Assembly (NCBI GenBank): GCA_965603495.1
Contig: CBFDDF010000001.1
Coordinates: 558,001 to 622,000 of the forward strand
Direction of reading: 5' to 3'
From: Thiomicrorhabdus sp965603495
GTDB taxonomy: Bacteria; Pseudomonadota; Gammaproteobacteria; Thiomicrospirales; Thiomicrospiraceae
Length of the DNA: 64,000 bases
A model generated the notes under the pieces. That model ran no database searches and was not told where the DNA came from. It saw nothing but the letters and a program-made list of their open reading frames with translations. Shown in pieces: positions 16,935-26,696 of this stretch (within the stretch, counting starts at the first letter, position 1; every line of letters begins with the position of its first letter). Made by a program: the position numbers and the translations under genes.

Positions 16935-18455
16935 ATGAAAATACTTTTCGCCGCTTCTGAAGCCCATCCACTTATTAAAACAGGTGGGTTGGCAGATGTT
17001 TCGGGCAGTTTGCCGAATGCGTTGGCTACTTTAAAGCATAAATTACGTCTGGTTTTGCCTGCTTATCGGGCGATTATGGATAAACTGCCGCCGGGCGTGA
17101 GTCTTAAAAAGGTAGCAGAAATTTCGGTGCAAGGCTGTGGCCGAGAGCACACCGCTAAGGTCTTGCAGCTTAAAGCCGGAGCTGTCGCGGGAATTGATGT
17201 GCCAGTTTGGTTGGTCGATATTCCTGAGCTGTTTGATCGAGCCGGTAATCCCTACTTGGCTGCTGATGGCTCTGACTGGTGGGATAATGGCGAGCGCTTT
17301 GCGGTATTTTCAAAAGTAGTCACTGAATTGGCGATGGATCGTCTTGGGCTCAAGTGGCAACCCGATGTCGTGCATGCAAATGACTGGCAAACTGGATTGG
17401 TGCCGGCCTTATTGAGTTTGGAAAAAAAGCGGCCTTTGACGGTGTTCACGGTACACAACATGGCCTATCCTGGGCATTTTCCGCAATCTCTATTTGAACA
17501 ATTAAAACTGCCTTGGGCACTGTGGGATAGTGAAGGTGTCGAGTTCTGGGGGCATTTTTCGATGCTTAAAGCTGGCCTAATCAAGGCGGATCAAGTGACG
17601 ACGGTAAGTCCTACATACGCCAAAGAGATTTGTTATCCAGAGTTCGCTTATGGTTTTGAAGGGGTTTTGCATAAACGCCAAGCAGAAGGCCGTTTAATTG
17701 GAATTATCAACGGGATAGATGAGGTTGTTTGGAATCCTGCGAAGGATGCTTTAATCGTTGAGAACTATTCGGCCAAAAAAGGTCGACTTGCTGGAAAACA
17801 AGCGAATAAAAAAGCCTTATTAAGCGACTTGTGTTTATTGCGTGGTGAAGAAGAGAAAAGGTCCAATCATCGAATGTTGGACTGTCTGGATAAGCCTTTA
17901 GTTGGTTTAGTCGGTCGGTTGGTTGAGCAAAAAGGCATCGATTTAGTGTTGCAGATTATGCCGGAATTAATCCAGCAAACGAATGCTAATTTCGTCATTG
18001 TTGGTTCAGGTGATAAGGCGTATGAAGTACAAATTAAAGCCTTATCCCAGAAGTACCCTAGCCGTATTTGGGCTTTTATTGGTTATTCAGAATCTTTAGC
18101 GCATAGAGTTGAAGCGGGTGCTGATCTATTTTTGATGCCATCCCGCTTTGAACCTTGCGGCTTAAATCAAATGTATAGTTTGGCGTATGGCACGCCTCCG
18201 ATTGTTCACCATACGGGTGGACTGGCTGACACCGTTGTCAATGCTACGGAAGAACATGTAAAACAAGGGAGTGCAACCGGTTTTGTTTTCTATGATCCGA
18301 GTCGACAAGCCCTAAAATCAACCTTATTGCATGCTTTGCATCTCTTTACTAAAAAACGTCTCTGGCAGAAAATCCAAAAAACCGGTATGGAGCAAGATTT
18401 TGGCTGGGAAACCAGTGCAAAGCAATATGTGAAATTGTATTCGGAGAAAAGATAA
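16935..18455 (+). CDS. glgA: Glycogen synthase (ADP-glucose type)
   Basis: GlgA extends alpha-1,4-glucan with ADP-glucose. It is a GT5 enzyme of 506 residues. Motifs are SEAHPLIKTGGLADVSGSLP with the KTGGL substrate loop, HANDWQTGLVP, TVHNMAYPGHFP, NGIDEVVWNP and, in the C-terminal domain, GRLVEQKGIDL and PSRFEPCGLNQMYSLAYGT (E..CGL). AGGAAC lies before the ATG. The stop overlaps the glgP start as TAATG, so the synthase and the phosphorylase are translated in tandem. Confidence 0.97.
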   Translation: MKILFAASEAHPLIKTGGLADVSGSLPNALATLKHKLRLVLPAYRAIMDKLPPGVSLKKVAEISVQGCGREHTAKVLQLKAGAVAGIDVPVWLVDIPELFDRAGNPYLAADGSDWWDNGERFAVFSKVVTELAMDRLGLKWQPDVVHANDWQTGLVPALLSLEKKRPLTVFTVHNMAYPGHFPQSLFEQLKLPWALWDSEGVEFWGHFSMLKAGLIKADQVTTVSPTYAKEICYPEFAYGFEGVLHKRQAEGRLIGIINGIDEVVWNPAKDALIVENYSAKKGRLAGKQANKKALLSDLCLLRGEEEKRSNHRMLDCLDKPLVGLVGRLVEQKGIDLVLQIMPELIQQTNANFVIVGSGDKAYEVQIKALSQKYPSRIWAFIGYSESLAHRVEAGADLFLMPSRFEPCGLNQMYSLAYGTPPIVHHTGGLADTVVNATEEHVKQGSATGFVFYDPSRQALKSTLLHALHLFTKKRLWQKIQKTGMEQDFGWETSAKQYVKLYSEKR

Positions 18456-20947
18456 TGCCAACAGAATTAGAAGCTAAAAGAGTCGAAATAATTACCGATA
18501 TGTTGAAGAATATTGGTATGGAAAAAGAGGATATTGAGACCGATTTTTTAAAATATTTATGTCATACCTTAGGCAGAGATATTTGTTCGGAAGATTATTA
18601 TCTATTTAAAGCCCTTTCCTATGCCACGCGTGATCGTCTTATGTCGCGCTGGAAAAAAAGCTGGGAAGCTTACAACGATAATCATCACAAAAAAGCCTAC
18701 TATCTTTCGATGGAATTTTTGATTGGCCGTTCACTGACTAATAATTTGTTAAACCTAGGTATCGAGACCGAAACTGAACAAGCCATGTATGACTTAGGTC
18801 TTAACCTAGAAGAAATCGAAGAGGCGGAACGTGATGCTGGTCTGGGTAATGGAGGGTTAGGCCGCTTGGCTGCGTGCTTTATGGACAGTTGCGCGACACT
18901 GCAGTTGCCGGTAATGGGCTATGGCTTACGTTACGAATATGGCATGTTCCGTCAGTTGATTCAAAATGGTTTTCAAATTGAAGAGCCGGATCATTGGTTA
19001 GGGACAGGGCCTCATCCTTGGGAGATTCAGAGAGCAGAATATACCCAAGTCATTAAATTTGGCGGCACGGCTCGTCAATATGTCGATCCGCATTCGGGAA
19101 AGGTGATTTCGCATTGGGAGCATGCTGATGTGGTGGAAGCAGTGCCATTCGATGTGCCCATTCCTGGGTTTAAAAACGATACGGTTAATACTTTACGATT
19201 ATGGTCCGCGACAGCACAGGAAGGCTTTAATCTTTCGGAGTTTAATGCCGGTTCTTACCATGAAGCGGTTGCCGAAAAAGCCGCAGCTGAAAATATCACG
19301 ATGGTGTTGTATCCGAATGATGCCAGTGAATGTGGTAAAGAGTTACGTTTGAAACAGCAGTATTTTCTAGTCTCGGCGAGTTTACAGGACGTGGTTGCGC
19401 AGTGGAAAAGCAAGAATGATGATTTTACCGACTTCGCCGAAAAGAATGCGTTTCAGTTGAATGATACGCATCCAAGTTTAGCGGTTGCTGAATTGATGCG
19501 ACTATTAGTTGATAAAGAGTGCTTGTCCTGGGATGACGCTTGGGAAATTACCTCCAAAACGATGGCTTATACCAACCATACCTTATTGCCAGAAGCGCTT
19601 GAGAAATGGTCAATCGGTTTGTTTGAAAAACTCTTACCGCGTCCACTAGAGATTATTTATGAAATAAACCATAGGTTCCTAATGCAAGTGGCGATGAAGT
19701 GGCCTGCGGATAATGACCGTCAACGTCGCATGTCGATTATTGATGAGCATAACAATGTCTGCATGGCTTATTTGGCGATTGTCGGTAGTCACTCTGTCAA
19801 TGGGGTGGCGGCACTGCATTCGCAACTGCTAAAAGAAGGTCTGTTCAATGATTTCTATCAGTTATGGCCAGAAAGATTCAACAACAAAACCAATGGAGTG
19901 ACTCAACGTCGCTGGTTGGCGGGTTGTAACCCTAAGCTAAGAGCGCTACTTAAAGATAAAATTGGCGAAGGCTGGATTACTGAACTCACTCAGTTATCCA
20001 AAATTGAACCTTTGGCTGAAGATGTTAATTTCCAACAGGCTTGGCACGACGTGAAGCAAGCGAATAAACAGAACCTGGCTAATCTCATCAAAAAAAAGAC
20101 GGGTGTCGAGCTTAGCGTGGATTCGATGTTTGATGTTCAGGTCAAACGAATTCACGAATATAAACGCCAATTACTCAATGTCTTACACGTCATTCACCTT
20201 TATTCACGCATTAAGCGTGGCGATACAGCAGACTGGACCAATCGAAGTGTTATCTTCGGTGGTAAAGCTGCACCAGGTTATGTGATGGCCAAAGGCATTA
20301 TCAAGCTTATTAACAATGTCGCACAGATTGTTAATGCCGATCCTGATGTCGGCGAAAAGTTAAAGGTGGTTTTTTTTCCAAACTACCGTGTCTCGGCCAT
20401 GGAGGTGATTTGTCCAGGTACCGATCTCTCAGAACAAATTTCGACTGCCGGTAAAGAAGCCTCTGGAACCGGTAATATGAAGTTCATGATGAACGGTGCT
20501 TTGACCATTGGGACGTTAGATGGTGCCAATGTCGAGATTCGGGAAGCCGTCGGCGATGAAAATTTCTTCTTGTTTGGATTGCAAACGCCCGATGTGGAAG
20601 CGCTACACCATCATTATTATCCACAAGGTTATATTGATGAAAGTCCCGAGTTACAAGCGGTTATGGGTTTGTTAGAGTCTGGACATTTTAATCAATTTGA
20701 ACCGGGTATCTTTAACGACATTATCAACTCCATGAAAAGCTCAAGCGACCCTTGGATGACTTTAGCGGACTTTCACAGTTACATTACGGTGCAAGAACAA
20801 GTTTCTCAAGCCTATCAAAATCGCTTTGAATGGACCAGAAAGAGTATCATCAACTCAGCCCGCAGTGGGATATTCTCGACAGACCGTACCATGCAAGAAT
20901 ATAACAACGATATCTGGAAACTCACACCCGTTACTTCCCATAACTAA
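18455..20947 (+). CDS. glgP: Glycogen phosphorylase
   Basis: GlgP releases glucose 1-phosphate from glycogen chain ends using pyridoxal phosphate. Length (830) is typical. Motifs include YYLSMEFLIGR, DAGLGNGGLGRLAACFMDS, QLNDTHPSLAVAELMR, FNNKTNGVTQRRW and the cofactor lysine segment EASGTGNMKFMMNGALTIG followed by LDGANVEI. It ends the glycogen locus; a hairpin lies about 24 bases after its stop. Having degradation and synthesis on one transcript suggests control mainly at the enzyme level. Confidence 0.97.
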   Translation: MPTELEAKRVEIITDMLKNIGMEKEDIETDFLKYLCHTLGRDICSEDYYLFKALSYATRDRLMSRWKKSWEAYNDNHHKKAYYLSMEFLIGRSLTNNLLNLGIETETEQAMYDLGLNLEEIEEAERDAGLGNGGLGRLAACFMDSCATLQLPVMGYGLRYEYGMFRQLIQNGFQIEEPDHWLGTGPHPWEIQRAEYTQVIKFGGTARQYVDPHSGKVISHWEHADVVEAVPFDVPIPGFKNDTVNTLRLWSATAQEGFNLSEFNAGSYHEAVAEKAAAENITMVLYPNDASECGKELRLKQQYFLVSASLQDVVAQWKSKNDDFTDFAEKNAFQLNDTHPSLAVAELMRLLVDKECLSWDDAWEITSKTMAYTNHTLLPEALEKWSIGLFEKLLPRPLEIIYEINHRFLMQVAMKWPADNDRQRRMSIIDEHNNVCMAYLAIVGSHSVNGVAALHSQLLKEGLFNDFYQLWPERFNNKTNGVTQRRWLAGCNPKLRALLKDKIGEGWITELTQLSKIEPLAEDVNFQQAWHDVKQANKQNLANLIKKKTGVELSVDSMFDVQVKRIHEYKRQLLNVLHVIHLYSRIKRGDTADWTNRSVIFGGKAAPGYVMAKGIIKLINNVAQIVNADPDVGEKLKVVFFPNYRVSAMEVICPGTDLSEQISTAGKEASGTGNMKFMMNGALTIGTLDGANVEIREAVGDENFFLFGLQTPDVEALHHHYYPQGYIDESPELQAVMGLLESGHFNQFEPGIFNDIINSMKSSSDPWMTLADFHSYITVQEQVSQAYQNRFEWTRKSIINSARSGIFSTDRTMQEYNNDIWKLTPVTSHN

Positions 20948-20970
20948 CCTCCTTTCCAGTCAGTAATTTC

Positions 20971-21004
20971 ATTACCGGGTAAAGCCCGGTAATCTCTATT
21001 TTTA
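20971..21004 (+). terminator. Terminator after glgP
   Basis: A perfect 9-bp stem (ATTACCGGG with CCCGGTAAT) around a five-base loop is followed by a moderately T-rich tail. It separates the glycogen transcript from glmS. Confidence 0.8.
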
Positions 21005-21153
21005 CCTTCCCGCACAAATTTCTTTTCATTTCTTGTACCGCTTTTAGCAACATCAGTGTCTTGGTAAGCTATTGTTCATAAAATTGGATGAGATAAAAAA
21101 CGGGAGATATTGCTTAGTTGGGCTGTAATGAGATTATAAAATGTGGTTTGTGG

Positions 21154-21162
21154 TGATATAAT
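21154..21162 (+). promoter_or_regulatory. Candidate promoter of glmS (extended -10)
   Basis: TGATATAAT is a consensus extended -10 element (TGnTATAAT), 37 bases before the glmS ATG. The -35 region is poor, as is usual with extended -10 promoters. It lies after the glgP terminator, so it is likely the promoter for glmS and possibly for the genes that follow. Confidence 0.5.
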
Positions 21163-21198
21163 CGTCAGCTTATTTAATTTCTAGACGAGTTAGGCTTT

Positions 21199-23133
21199 AT
21201 GTGCGGAATTGTTGGCGGCGTTGCTGAGCGGAATATTGTTCCAATTCTATTGGAAGGTTTAAGAAGGTTGGAATATCGAGGGTATGATTCATCCGGTATT
21301 GCTCTTTTAGATCCAGATAACCAAATTCAACGATTACGTTCAATCGGTAAGATCAAAAATCTCGATGAAAAAATTCAAAGCCGCTCTGAACCCTTTTCAG
21401 GGAATATCGGAATTGCACATACGCGCTGGGCGACTCATGGCATACCTTCAGAGCATAATGCCCATCCACATATCTGTAATAATCGCGTTGCAGTCGTGCA
21501 TAACGGTATTATCGAGAACTATGCAGAACTTAAAATCCAGCAGCTAGCCCAGGGGTATCGTTTTACTTCTGAAACCGATACCGAGGTGGTTGCACACGCA
21601 ATTCATAAAGCACTTTCTGACATGCAGGATGCTGAAGTCGAGGAATCTACCGCCGACAATACACAAGTTTCGCGCGAGAGGCGTTCGTCAGCAAGACATG
21701 ACCAAGACAGATTGGTAAGAGCGGTACAACTGACAGTGAAACAGTTCAAAGGCGCTTACGCCTTGGGTGTGATCGCGATTGATGATCCTGATACTTTGGT
21801 TGTTGCAAGAAAGGGCAGTCCGTTGGTGATCGGTATTGGTATTGGAGAGCACTTTATTGCTTCCGATGTCTCTGCATTATTACCTGTTACCCAGGATTTC
21901 ATATTTTTAGAAGAGGGGGATGTCGCCAAGATTCAACGTAATCACCTAGAGATTTATAACCAAGCAGGCGAGCGCATTGAAAGAGAGGTTAAGCAATCTA
22001 ACCTGTCAGCAAATGCTGTAGAGCTAGGTGAACATCGCCACTATATGCACAAAGAAATCTTTGAACAGCCGCAAGCTGTTATTGATACTTTAGAGGGCCG
22101 CATTACCCAAGAGCATGTGCTTATCTCAGCATTTGGTTTTCAAGCGGAAGGGATCTTCAAAACAATTCAGCAGGTTCAGATTGTCGCTTGCGGTACCAGT
22201 TATCATTCAGGCCTGGTCGCTAAATACTGGTTCGAAGATATTATCGGCTTGCCTTGCCAAGTGGAGGTCGCCAGTGAGTATCGCTATCGTAATCCAGTGG
22301 TTATTGACAACACTCTATTTGTTACCATCAGCCAGTCCGGTGAGACGGCAGATACATTGGCCGCATTGCAGCAGATTAAAGGTCTTAAACAACATAAGAG
22401 TATCCCAACCCTTACCATCTGCAACGTTGCTGAATCCAGTCTAACGCGAGAAAGTGATTTAACGTTTCTAACGCATGCGGGTCCAGAAATAGGGGTGGCT
22501 TCAACCAAGGCATTCACGACTCAGTTAGTGGCTTTAGCGTTACTACTGACCTCAGTAGGTAAAGCAAAAGGCTTGTTAAGTGAAAAGCGCGAAATCACCA
22601 TTGTAAAAGGCCTACAAAAGCTACCAGGCCTGGTCAAAAATGCGTTAGCGCATGAAGATCAAATTATGGAAATCGCCAAAACCTTCGCAGATAAAGATAA
22701 TGCCTTGTTTTTAGGTCGAGGCACTATGTACCCTATCGCGATGGAAGGTGCGCTGAAGCTCAAAGAAATCAGCTACATCCACGCAGAAGCTTATCCTGCA
22801 GGTGAATTAAAGCATGGTCCACTAGCCTTGATTGATGAGCATATACCAGTAGTTGCAATTGCCCCGCATGACGACTTGTTGGAGAAGCTAAAGTCCAATT
22901 TGCAAGAGGTCAATGCACGTGGTGGACAAATGATTGTCTTTGAAGACGAAAAATCCAACGTCAGCTCCGAACCCGGTTTTAAAGTGGTTAAAACCACGAC
23001 CAATGTAGGTCGCATCACTGCACCCATTACGTTTAATATTCCATTGCAGTTACTTAGCTATCACGTTGCCTTAATTAAAGGGACGGATGTAGATCAGCCT
23101 AGGAACCTGGCAAAGTCAGTAACGGTTGAATGA
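21199..23133 (+). CDS. glmS: Glutamine–fructose-6-phosphate aminotransferase (isomerising)
   Basis: GlmS makes glucosamine 6-phosphate for peptidoglycan, lipid A and amino sugars. The N-terminal glutaminase has the catalytic Cys2 (MCGIVGG), HTRWATHG, HNGIIENY and TDTEV. Two SIS domains follow with CGTSYHSG, SQSGETADT and, near the end, PAGELKHGPLALI and the C-terminal LAKSVTVE. At 644 residues it is about 35 longer than usual because of a charged insertion near residues 141-170 in the glutaminase domain. Its stop overlaps the acyltransferase start as ATGA, which ties glmS to the glycan locus that consumes its product. A palindrome copy (22623) encodes L-P-G-L-V-K. Confidence 0.95.
   Translation: MCGIVGGVAERNIVPILLEGLRRLEYRGYDSSGIALLDPDNQIQRLRSIGKIKNLDEKIQSRSEPFSGNIGIAHTRWATHGIPSEHNAHPHICNNRVAVVHNGIIENYAELKIQQLAQGYRFTSETDTEVVAHAIHKALSDMQDAEVEESTADNTQVSRERRSSARHDQDRLVRAVQLTVKQFKGAYALGVIAIDDPDTLVVARKGSPLVIGIGIGEHFIASDVSALLPVTQDFIFLEEGDVAKIQRNHLEIYNQAGERIEREVKQSNLSANAVELGEHRHYMHKEIFEQPQAVIDTLEGRITQEHVLISAFGFQAEGIFKTIQQVQIVACGTSYHSGLVAKYWFEDIIGLPCQVEVASEYRYRNPVVIDNTLFVTISQSGETADTLAALQQIKGLKQHKSIPTLTICNVAESSLTRESDLTFLTHAGPEIGVASTKAFTTQLVALALLLTSVGKAKGLLSEKREITIVKGLQKLPGLVKNALAHEDQIMEIAKTFADKDNALFLGRGTMYPIAMEGALKLKEISYIHAEAYPAGELKHGPLALIDEHIPVVAIAPHDDLLEKLKSNLQEVNARGGQMIVFEDEKSNVSSEPGFKVVKTTTNVGRITAPITFNIPLQLLSYHVALIKGTDVDQPRNLAKSVTVE
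22623..22634. repeat. Palindrome ACCAGGCCTGGT, copy 4
   Basis: Exact copy within glmS, encoding P-G-L-V. It is the last copy before a 20-kb stretch that has none. Confidence 0.9.
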
Positions 23134-24260
23134 GAAGTTTAGATGCCCTTAGAGGTTATTCTGCTTTAGTTGTCTTATTGGCTCATTTTGTGCAGATATT
23201 TATCTTGCCAAAATTAGGCTTAGAATCGTATGTTACAAAAGTGAACGCGACAATTGCATCCCTTGCAGTAATGTCCTTTTTTTTAATATCAGGGTATGTG
23301 ATTGCGCACTCGATTGAAAAACACATTAAGCAAGACAGGATGGATGTTTTTTTTATTAACAGGTTGGCGAGAATATTTCCGCCATTAATCTTTGCTGTTT
23401 TGTTAACGTTTGTTTTGTATCAAATTATTGTCTTATTTCAATTTCATGGTTATGAAACATTCCGCTTAGCAGGGGATTTGTATACTCCAAGAGAAAAGGC
23501 AAACTTTTCATTTGAAAATGCCATTTCTTCGTTACTATTGCTTCAAGGGGTTTTTCCGAATCCATTTTTTGTAGATAATTATGCGCAATTAAAATTAGCC
23601 ACTAACCTTAATATGAATGGACCTCTCTGGTCTTTAAGTTTTGAGTTTTGGCTGTATTTCATTGCAGGAATCCTTTTTCTGGGATTGTATAAGAAATGGT
23701 ATCTCCTATTTTTACTTACGCCATTTATTTTATCAATTATGTTTTTCGGCAATGTAAGGTTTGTTTTTTTGGGCTTGGTATGGGGTTTAGGTTTCGGGAT
23801 TTATTTCTTTAAACATCGTCTGGAGAAGAGAGGTATTTTAATTTTGGTCTTGTCGGTTATTTTTTTAGGCCGTTATTTTTATTTAGATTATAGCTTCTTA
23901 CATGCATTGACTAAAGGCTTTGCATACCCCGGTGGCCACTATGTTTTTTACCTCTTTCAAGCATCTTTTCTTCTACTCTTGTTTTTGATTTTAAGATGGT
24001 TTATTGATTTAAAGTATATAAAATCGGTGGGTTGTTATTTGGGAAATTTTAGTTACACGTTATATATTATTCACTTTCCGATTCTATTATTTCTATTCTC
24101 ATTTTTACATCAGTATATTCATAGATTAGATATATCTTACTTGGTGTTGATTGGGGTTTTTCTACTAGTGCTGGTTGTTTTCTTTGCTAAATGGGTTGCC
24201 ATGTTAGTAGAGGATAAAAAACGCTTTCAGAGCTGGTTAATTCGTATAAGTGCTAGGTAG
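23130..24260 (+). CDS. Acyltransferase family 3 membrane protein (OafA-like)
   Basis: The N-terminus RSLDALRGYSALVVLLAHF is the signature of acyltransferase 3 proteins, which O-acylate surface sugars in the inner membrane. About ten hydrophobic segments span the 376 residues. SFFLISGYVIAHS and GPLWSLSFEFWLYF are further family motifs, and a conserved pattern near the end (GNFSYTLYIIHFPI) contains the expected histidine. It overlaps glmS by four bases and is followed by the legionaminic-type genes, so it probably acetylates the O-antigen unit. Base composition turns AT-rich from here on. Confidence 0.9.
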   Translation: MRSLDALRGYSALVVLLAHFVQIFILPKLGLESYVTKVNATIASLAVMSFFLISGYVIAHSIEKHIKQDRMDVFFINRLARIFPPLIFAVLLTFVLYQIIVLFQFHGYETFRLAGDLYTPREKANFSFENAISSLLLLQGVFPNPFFVDNYAQLKLATNLNMNGPLWSLSFEFWLYFIAGILFLGLYKKWYLLFLLTPFILSIMFFGNVRFVFLGLVWGLGFGIYFFKHRLEKRGILILVLSVIFLGRYFYLDYSFLHALTKGFAYPGGHYVFYLFQASFLLLLFLILRWFIDLKYIKSVGCYLGNFSYTLYIIHFPILLFLFSFLHQYIHRLDISYLVLIGVFLLVLVVFFAKWVAMLVEDKKRFQSWLIRISAR

Positions 24261-24356
24261 TGGTTTAGTAAAGCAGTAGCTCTTGGACTATTGAAGTCTG
24301 ATTCTTGCCATTAATTTGGTTTAGTGTAGTTAATAAAGTTGTTAAGGTTTAATTGT

Positions 24357-25547
24357 ATGGATTCAGTATTACCTCTAATTGGTCGCAATGAAGAATTGTT
24401 TGAAAGTGATGTTAGTAATCATGAACGTGACTTGTCAGGAATTGTGGAATCATCAACCTTTTTGGTTATTGGTGGCGCTGGCTCAATTGGGCAGGCTGTT
24501 ACAAAAGAGATCTTTAAAAGGAATCCCAAAAAGCTTCATGTTGTAGATATTAGTGAAAATAACATGGTCGAACTGGTGCGAGATATCAGAAGTTCTCTTG
24601 GCTATATTGATGGTGAATTCAAAACCTTCGCTTTGGATATCGGTTCTGTCGAGTATGATGCATTCATCAAGCAAGATGGGAAGTATGATTATGTTCTAAA
24701 TCTATCAGCGTTAAAGCATGTGCGCAGTGAAGAAGATCCGTATACCTTGATGCGAATGATTAATGTCAATGTGCTTAATACGGATAAAACAATTCTACAA
24801 TCCATTCAAAATGGTACAAAAAAATACTTCTGTGTTTCTACTGATAAAGCCGCTAATCCAGTCAATATGATGGGGGCGAGTAAGCGTATTATGGAAATGT
24901 TTCTAATGCGACGCAGTCAGGAAATTAATATTTCTACCGCACGGTTTGCTAACGTGGCTTTCTCCGACGGGTCGCTACTCCATGGCTTCAATCAGAGGAT
25001 TCAGAAAAGACAGCCAATAGTTGCTCCGCAAGACATTAAACGTTATTTTGTGACACCTAAGGAATCCGGTGAACTTTGTTTGATGTCATGTATATTTGGC
25101 GAGAATCGGGATATTTTCTTTCCTAAGTTGAGTGAAAAGTTTCATCTAATATCCTTTGCTGAAATTGCCGTAAAGTATTTAGAGCAGATGGGGTATGAGC
25201 CCTATATGTGCCAATCTGAAGACGAGGCAAGAAGGCTCTCTGAGACCTTGCCTGATCAAGGGAAGTGGCCTTGCCTTTTTACGGATAGTGACACCACAGG
25301 TGAAAAAGATTTTGAAGAGTTTTTTACTGATAAAGAAACGCTTGATATGCAAAAGTTTCAGAGTTTAGGGGTTATCAAAAACGATCCAATTTATAACGAA
25401 ATAGATCTAGAGCTTTTTGAAAGAACTATTGCTGAGCTGAAACAAAATCAAGGTTGGACCAAAGATCAGATTGTTCAGATTTTTTTCCGTATGCTTCCTG
25501 ACTTTGCCCATAAAGAAACCGGTAAATATCTCGACAGCAAGATGTAG
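24357..25547 (+). CDS. legB: UDP-N-acetylhexosamine 4,6-dehydratase (LegB-like)
   Basis: A Rossmann-fold protein of the Polysacc_synt_2 family: GGAGSIGQAVTKEIF (NAD binding), LNLSALKHVRSEEDP, CVSTDKAANPVNMMGASKR with Met in place of the usual SDR Tyr, and RFANVAFSDGSLL. Such enzymes make the 4-keto-6-deoxy sugar that starts legionaminic-type sugars. The C-terminal 100 residues extend beyond the core fold. ATG 24357 has AAGG upstream; an in-frame TTG lies at 24339. The next gene is a PLP aminotransferase that would use the keto sugar. The exact sugar and nucleotide are inferred from context. Confidence 0.82.
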   Translation: MDSVLPLIGRNEELFESDVSNHERDLSGIVESSTFLVIGGAGSIGQAVTKEIFKRNPKKLHVVDISENNMVELVRDIRSSLGYIDGEFKTFALDIGSVEYDAFIKQDGKYDYVLNLSALKHVRSEEDPYTLMRMINVNVLNTDKTILQSIQNGTKKYFCVSTDKAANPVNMMGASKRIMEMFLMRRSQEINISTARFANVAFSDGSLLHGFNQRIQKRQPIVAPQDIKRYFVTPKESGELCLMSCIFGENRDIFFPKLSEKFHLISFAEIAVKYLEQMGYEPYMCQSEDEARRLSETLPDQGKWPCLFTDSDTTGEKDFEEFFTDKETLDMQKFQSLGVIKNDPIYNEIDLELFERTIAELKQNQGWTKDQIVQIFFRMLPDFAHKETGKYLDSKM

Positions 25548-25556
25548 AAGGTAATC

Positions 25557-26696
25557 ATGTATTCAGATGTAATTAACTTTATTAGAAGAACCTATCAGAC
25601 GGAAGAATTTTTACCGCTTCATGAACCAGTATTTTTTGGAAATGAAAAGAAATATGTAAATGAGTGTATAGATTCGACATTTGTTTCTTCAGTTGGCAAG
25701 TTTGTTGACCGTTTTGAAGAGATGGTGGCGGAGTATGCTGAAGCAAAATACGCTATAGCAACCGTAAACGGAACGGCGGCATTACATATCGCTCTGAAGC
25801 TTGTGGGGGTTGATGAAACAAGTGAAGTAATCACTCAGCCGTTGACGTTTATCGCAACTTGTAATGCGATTAGCTATTGTGGAGCAACTCCAGTGTTTGT
25901 CGATGTTGATAGAGATACTTTGGGGTTGAGTCCCAAAAGTCTATCAAAATTTCTCGAAGAACAGACAGAGCAAAGAGCAGACGGATGTTACAACAAAGTA
26001 AGTGGAAAGAAGATCGCGGCTGTTTTGCCGATGCATACCTTTGGTCATCCATGTCGAATTGATGAGATTGCAAAAGTTTGTAATCAATATAATATCCCGT
26101 TGGTTGAGGATGCTGCTGAAAGTCTGGGGAGTTATTACAAGGGGAAGCATACCGGAACTTTCGGCAAAATTAGTGCCTTTAGTTTTAATGGTAATAAAAC
26201 CATCACGACAGGTGGTGGGGGAATGATTCTCACCGATGATGAAGCTCTGGCTAAGAGAGCCAAGCACATCACTACGACAGCCAAAGTGCCTCATCCGTAC
26301 GAGTATATTCATGATGAAATTGGCTATAATTATCGTATGCCTAACCTCAATGCGGCGCTTGGGTGTGCCCAGATGGAAGTTCTTGACACCATTCTAAGTA
26401 AAAAAAGAGACTTGGCGTCGTCTTATATCCGTTTTTTTGAAAATCAAGCATCACTTTTTTTAAAAGAACCTGCTGATGCACATTCAAATTATTGGCTGAA
26501 TGCGGTGGTTTTGGCTAATAAGGCTGAAAGAGACAATTTTTTAAAAGCGAGTAATGAGGCTGGTGTCATGACGAGACCAATCTGGCAGCTTATGAATAGA
26601 TTGGATATGTTCAAAGACTGTCAGACAGGAGACCTTTCTAATGCTTGCTGGCTTGAAGACCGTGTAGTCAATATTCCCAGTGGTGTTAAGCTATGA
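25557..26696 (+). CDS. legC: PLP-dependent sugar aminotransferase (LegC/DegT family)
   Basis: A DegT/DnrJ/EryC1 aminotransferase of 379 residues. It shows TVNGTAALHIALKLVGV, EVITQPLTFIATCNAI, PMHTFGHPCRID, VEDAAESLGSYYKGKHTGTF, and the cofactor lysine in FSFNGNKTITTGGGGM. Such enzymes put the 4-amino group on the 4-keto-6-deoxy sugar made by the previous gene. The gene follows by nine bases and overlaps the next (ATGA), so the three act as one unit. The LegC assignment rests on the neighbours (dehydratase, acetyltransferase, NeuB-like synthase). Confidence 0.87.
   Translation: MYSDVINFIRRTYQTEEFLPLHEPVFFGNEKKYVNECIDSTFVSSVGKFVDRFEEMVAEYAEAKYAIATVNGTAALHIALKLVGVDETSEVITQPLTFIATCNAISYCGATPVFVDVDRDTLGLSPKSLSKFLEEQTEQRADGCYNKVSGKKIAAVLPMHTFGHPCRIDEIAKVCNQYNIPLVEDAAESLGSYYKGKHTGTFGKISAFSFNGNKTITTGGGGMILTDDEALAKRAKHITTTAKVPHPYEYIHDEIGYNYRMPNLNAALGCAQMEVLDTILSKKRDLASSYIRFFENQASLFLKEPADAHSNYWLNAVVLANKAERDNFLKASNEAGVMTRPIWQLMNRLDMFKDCQTGDLSNACWLEDRVVNIPSGVKL

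Noticed and set aside
23000..24400. JUMPstart/ops element for RfaH at the head of the glycan locus
   Set aside because: I looked for GGCGGTAGC-type sequence upstream of the O-antigen genes and did not see one.
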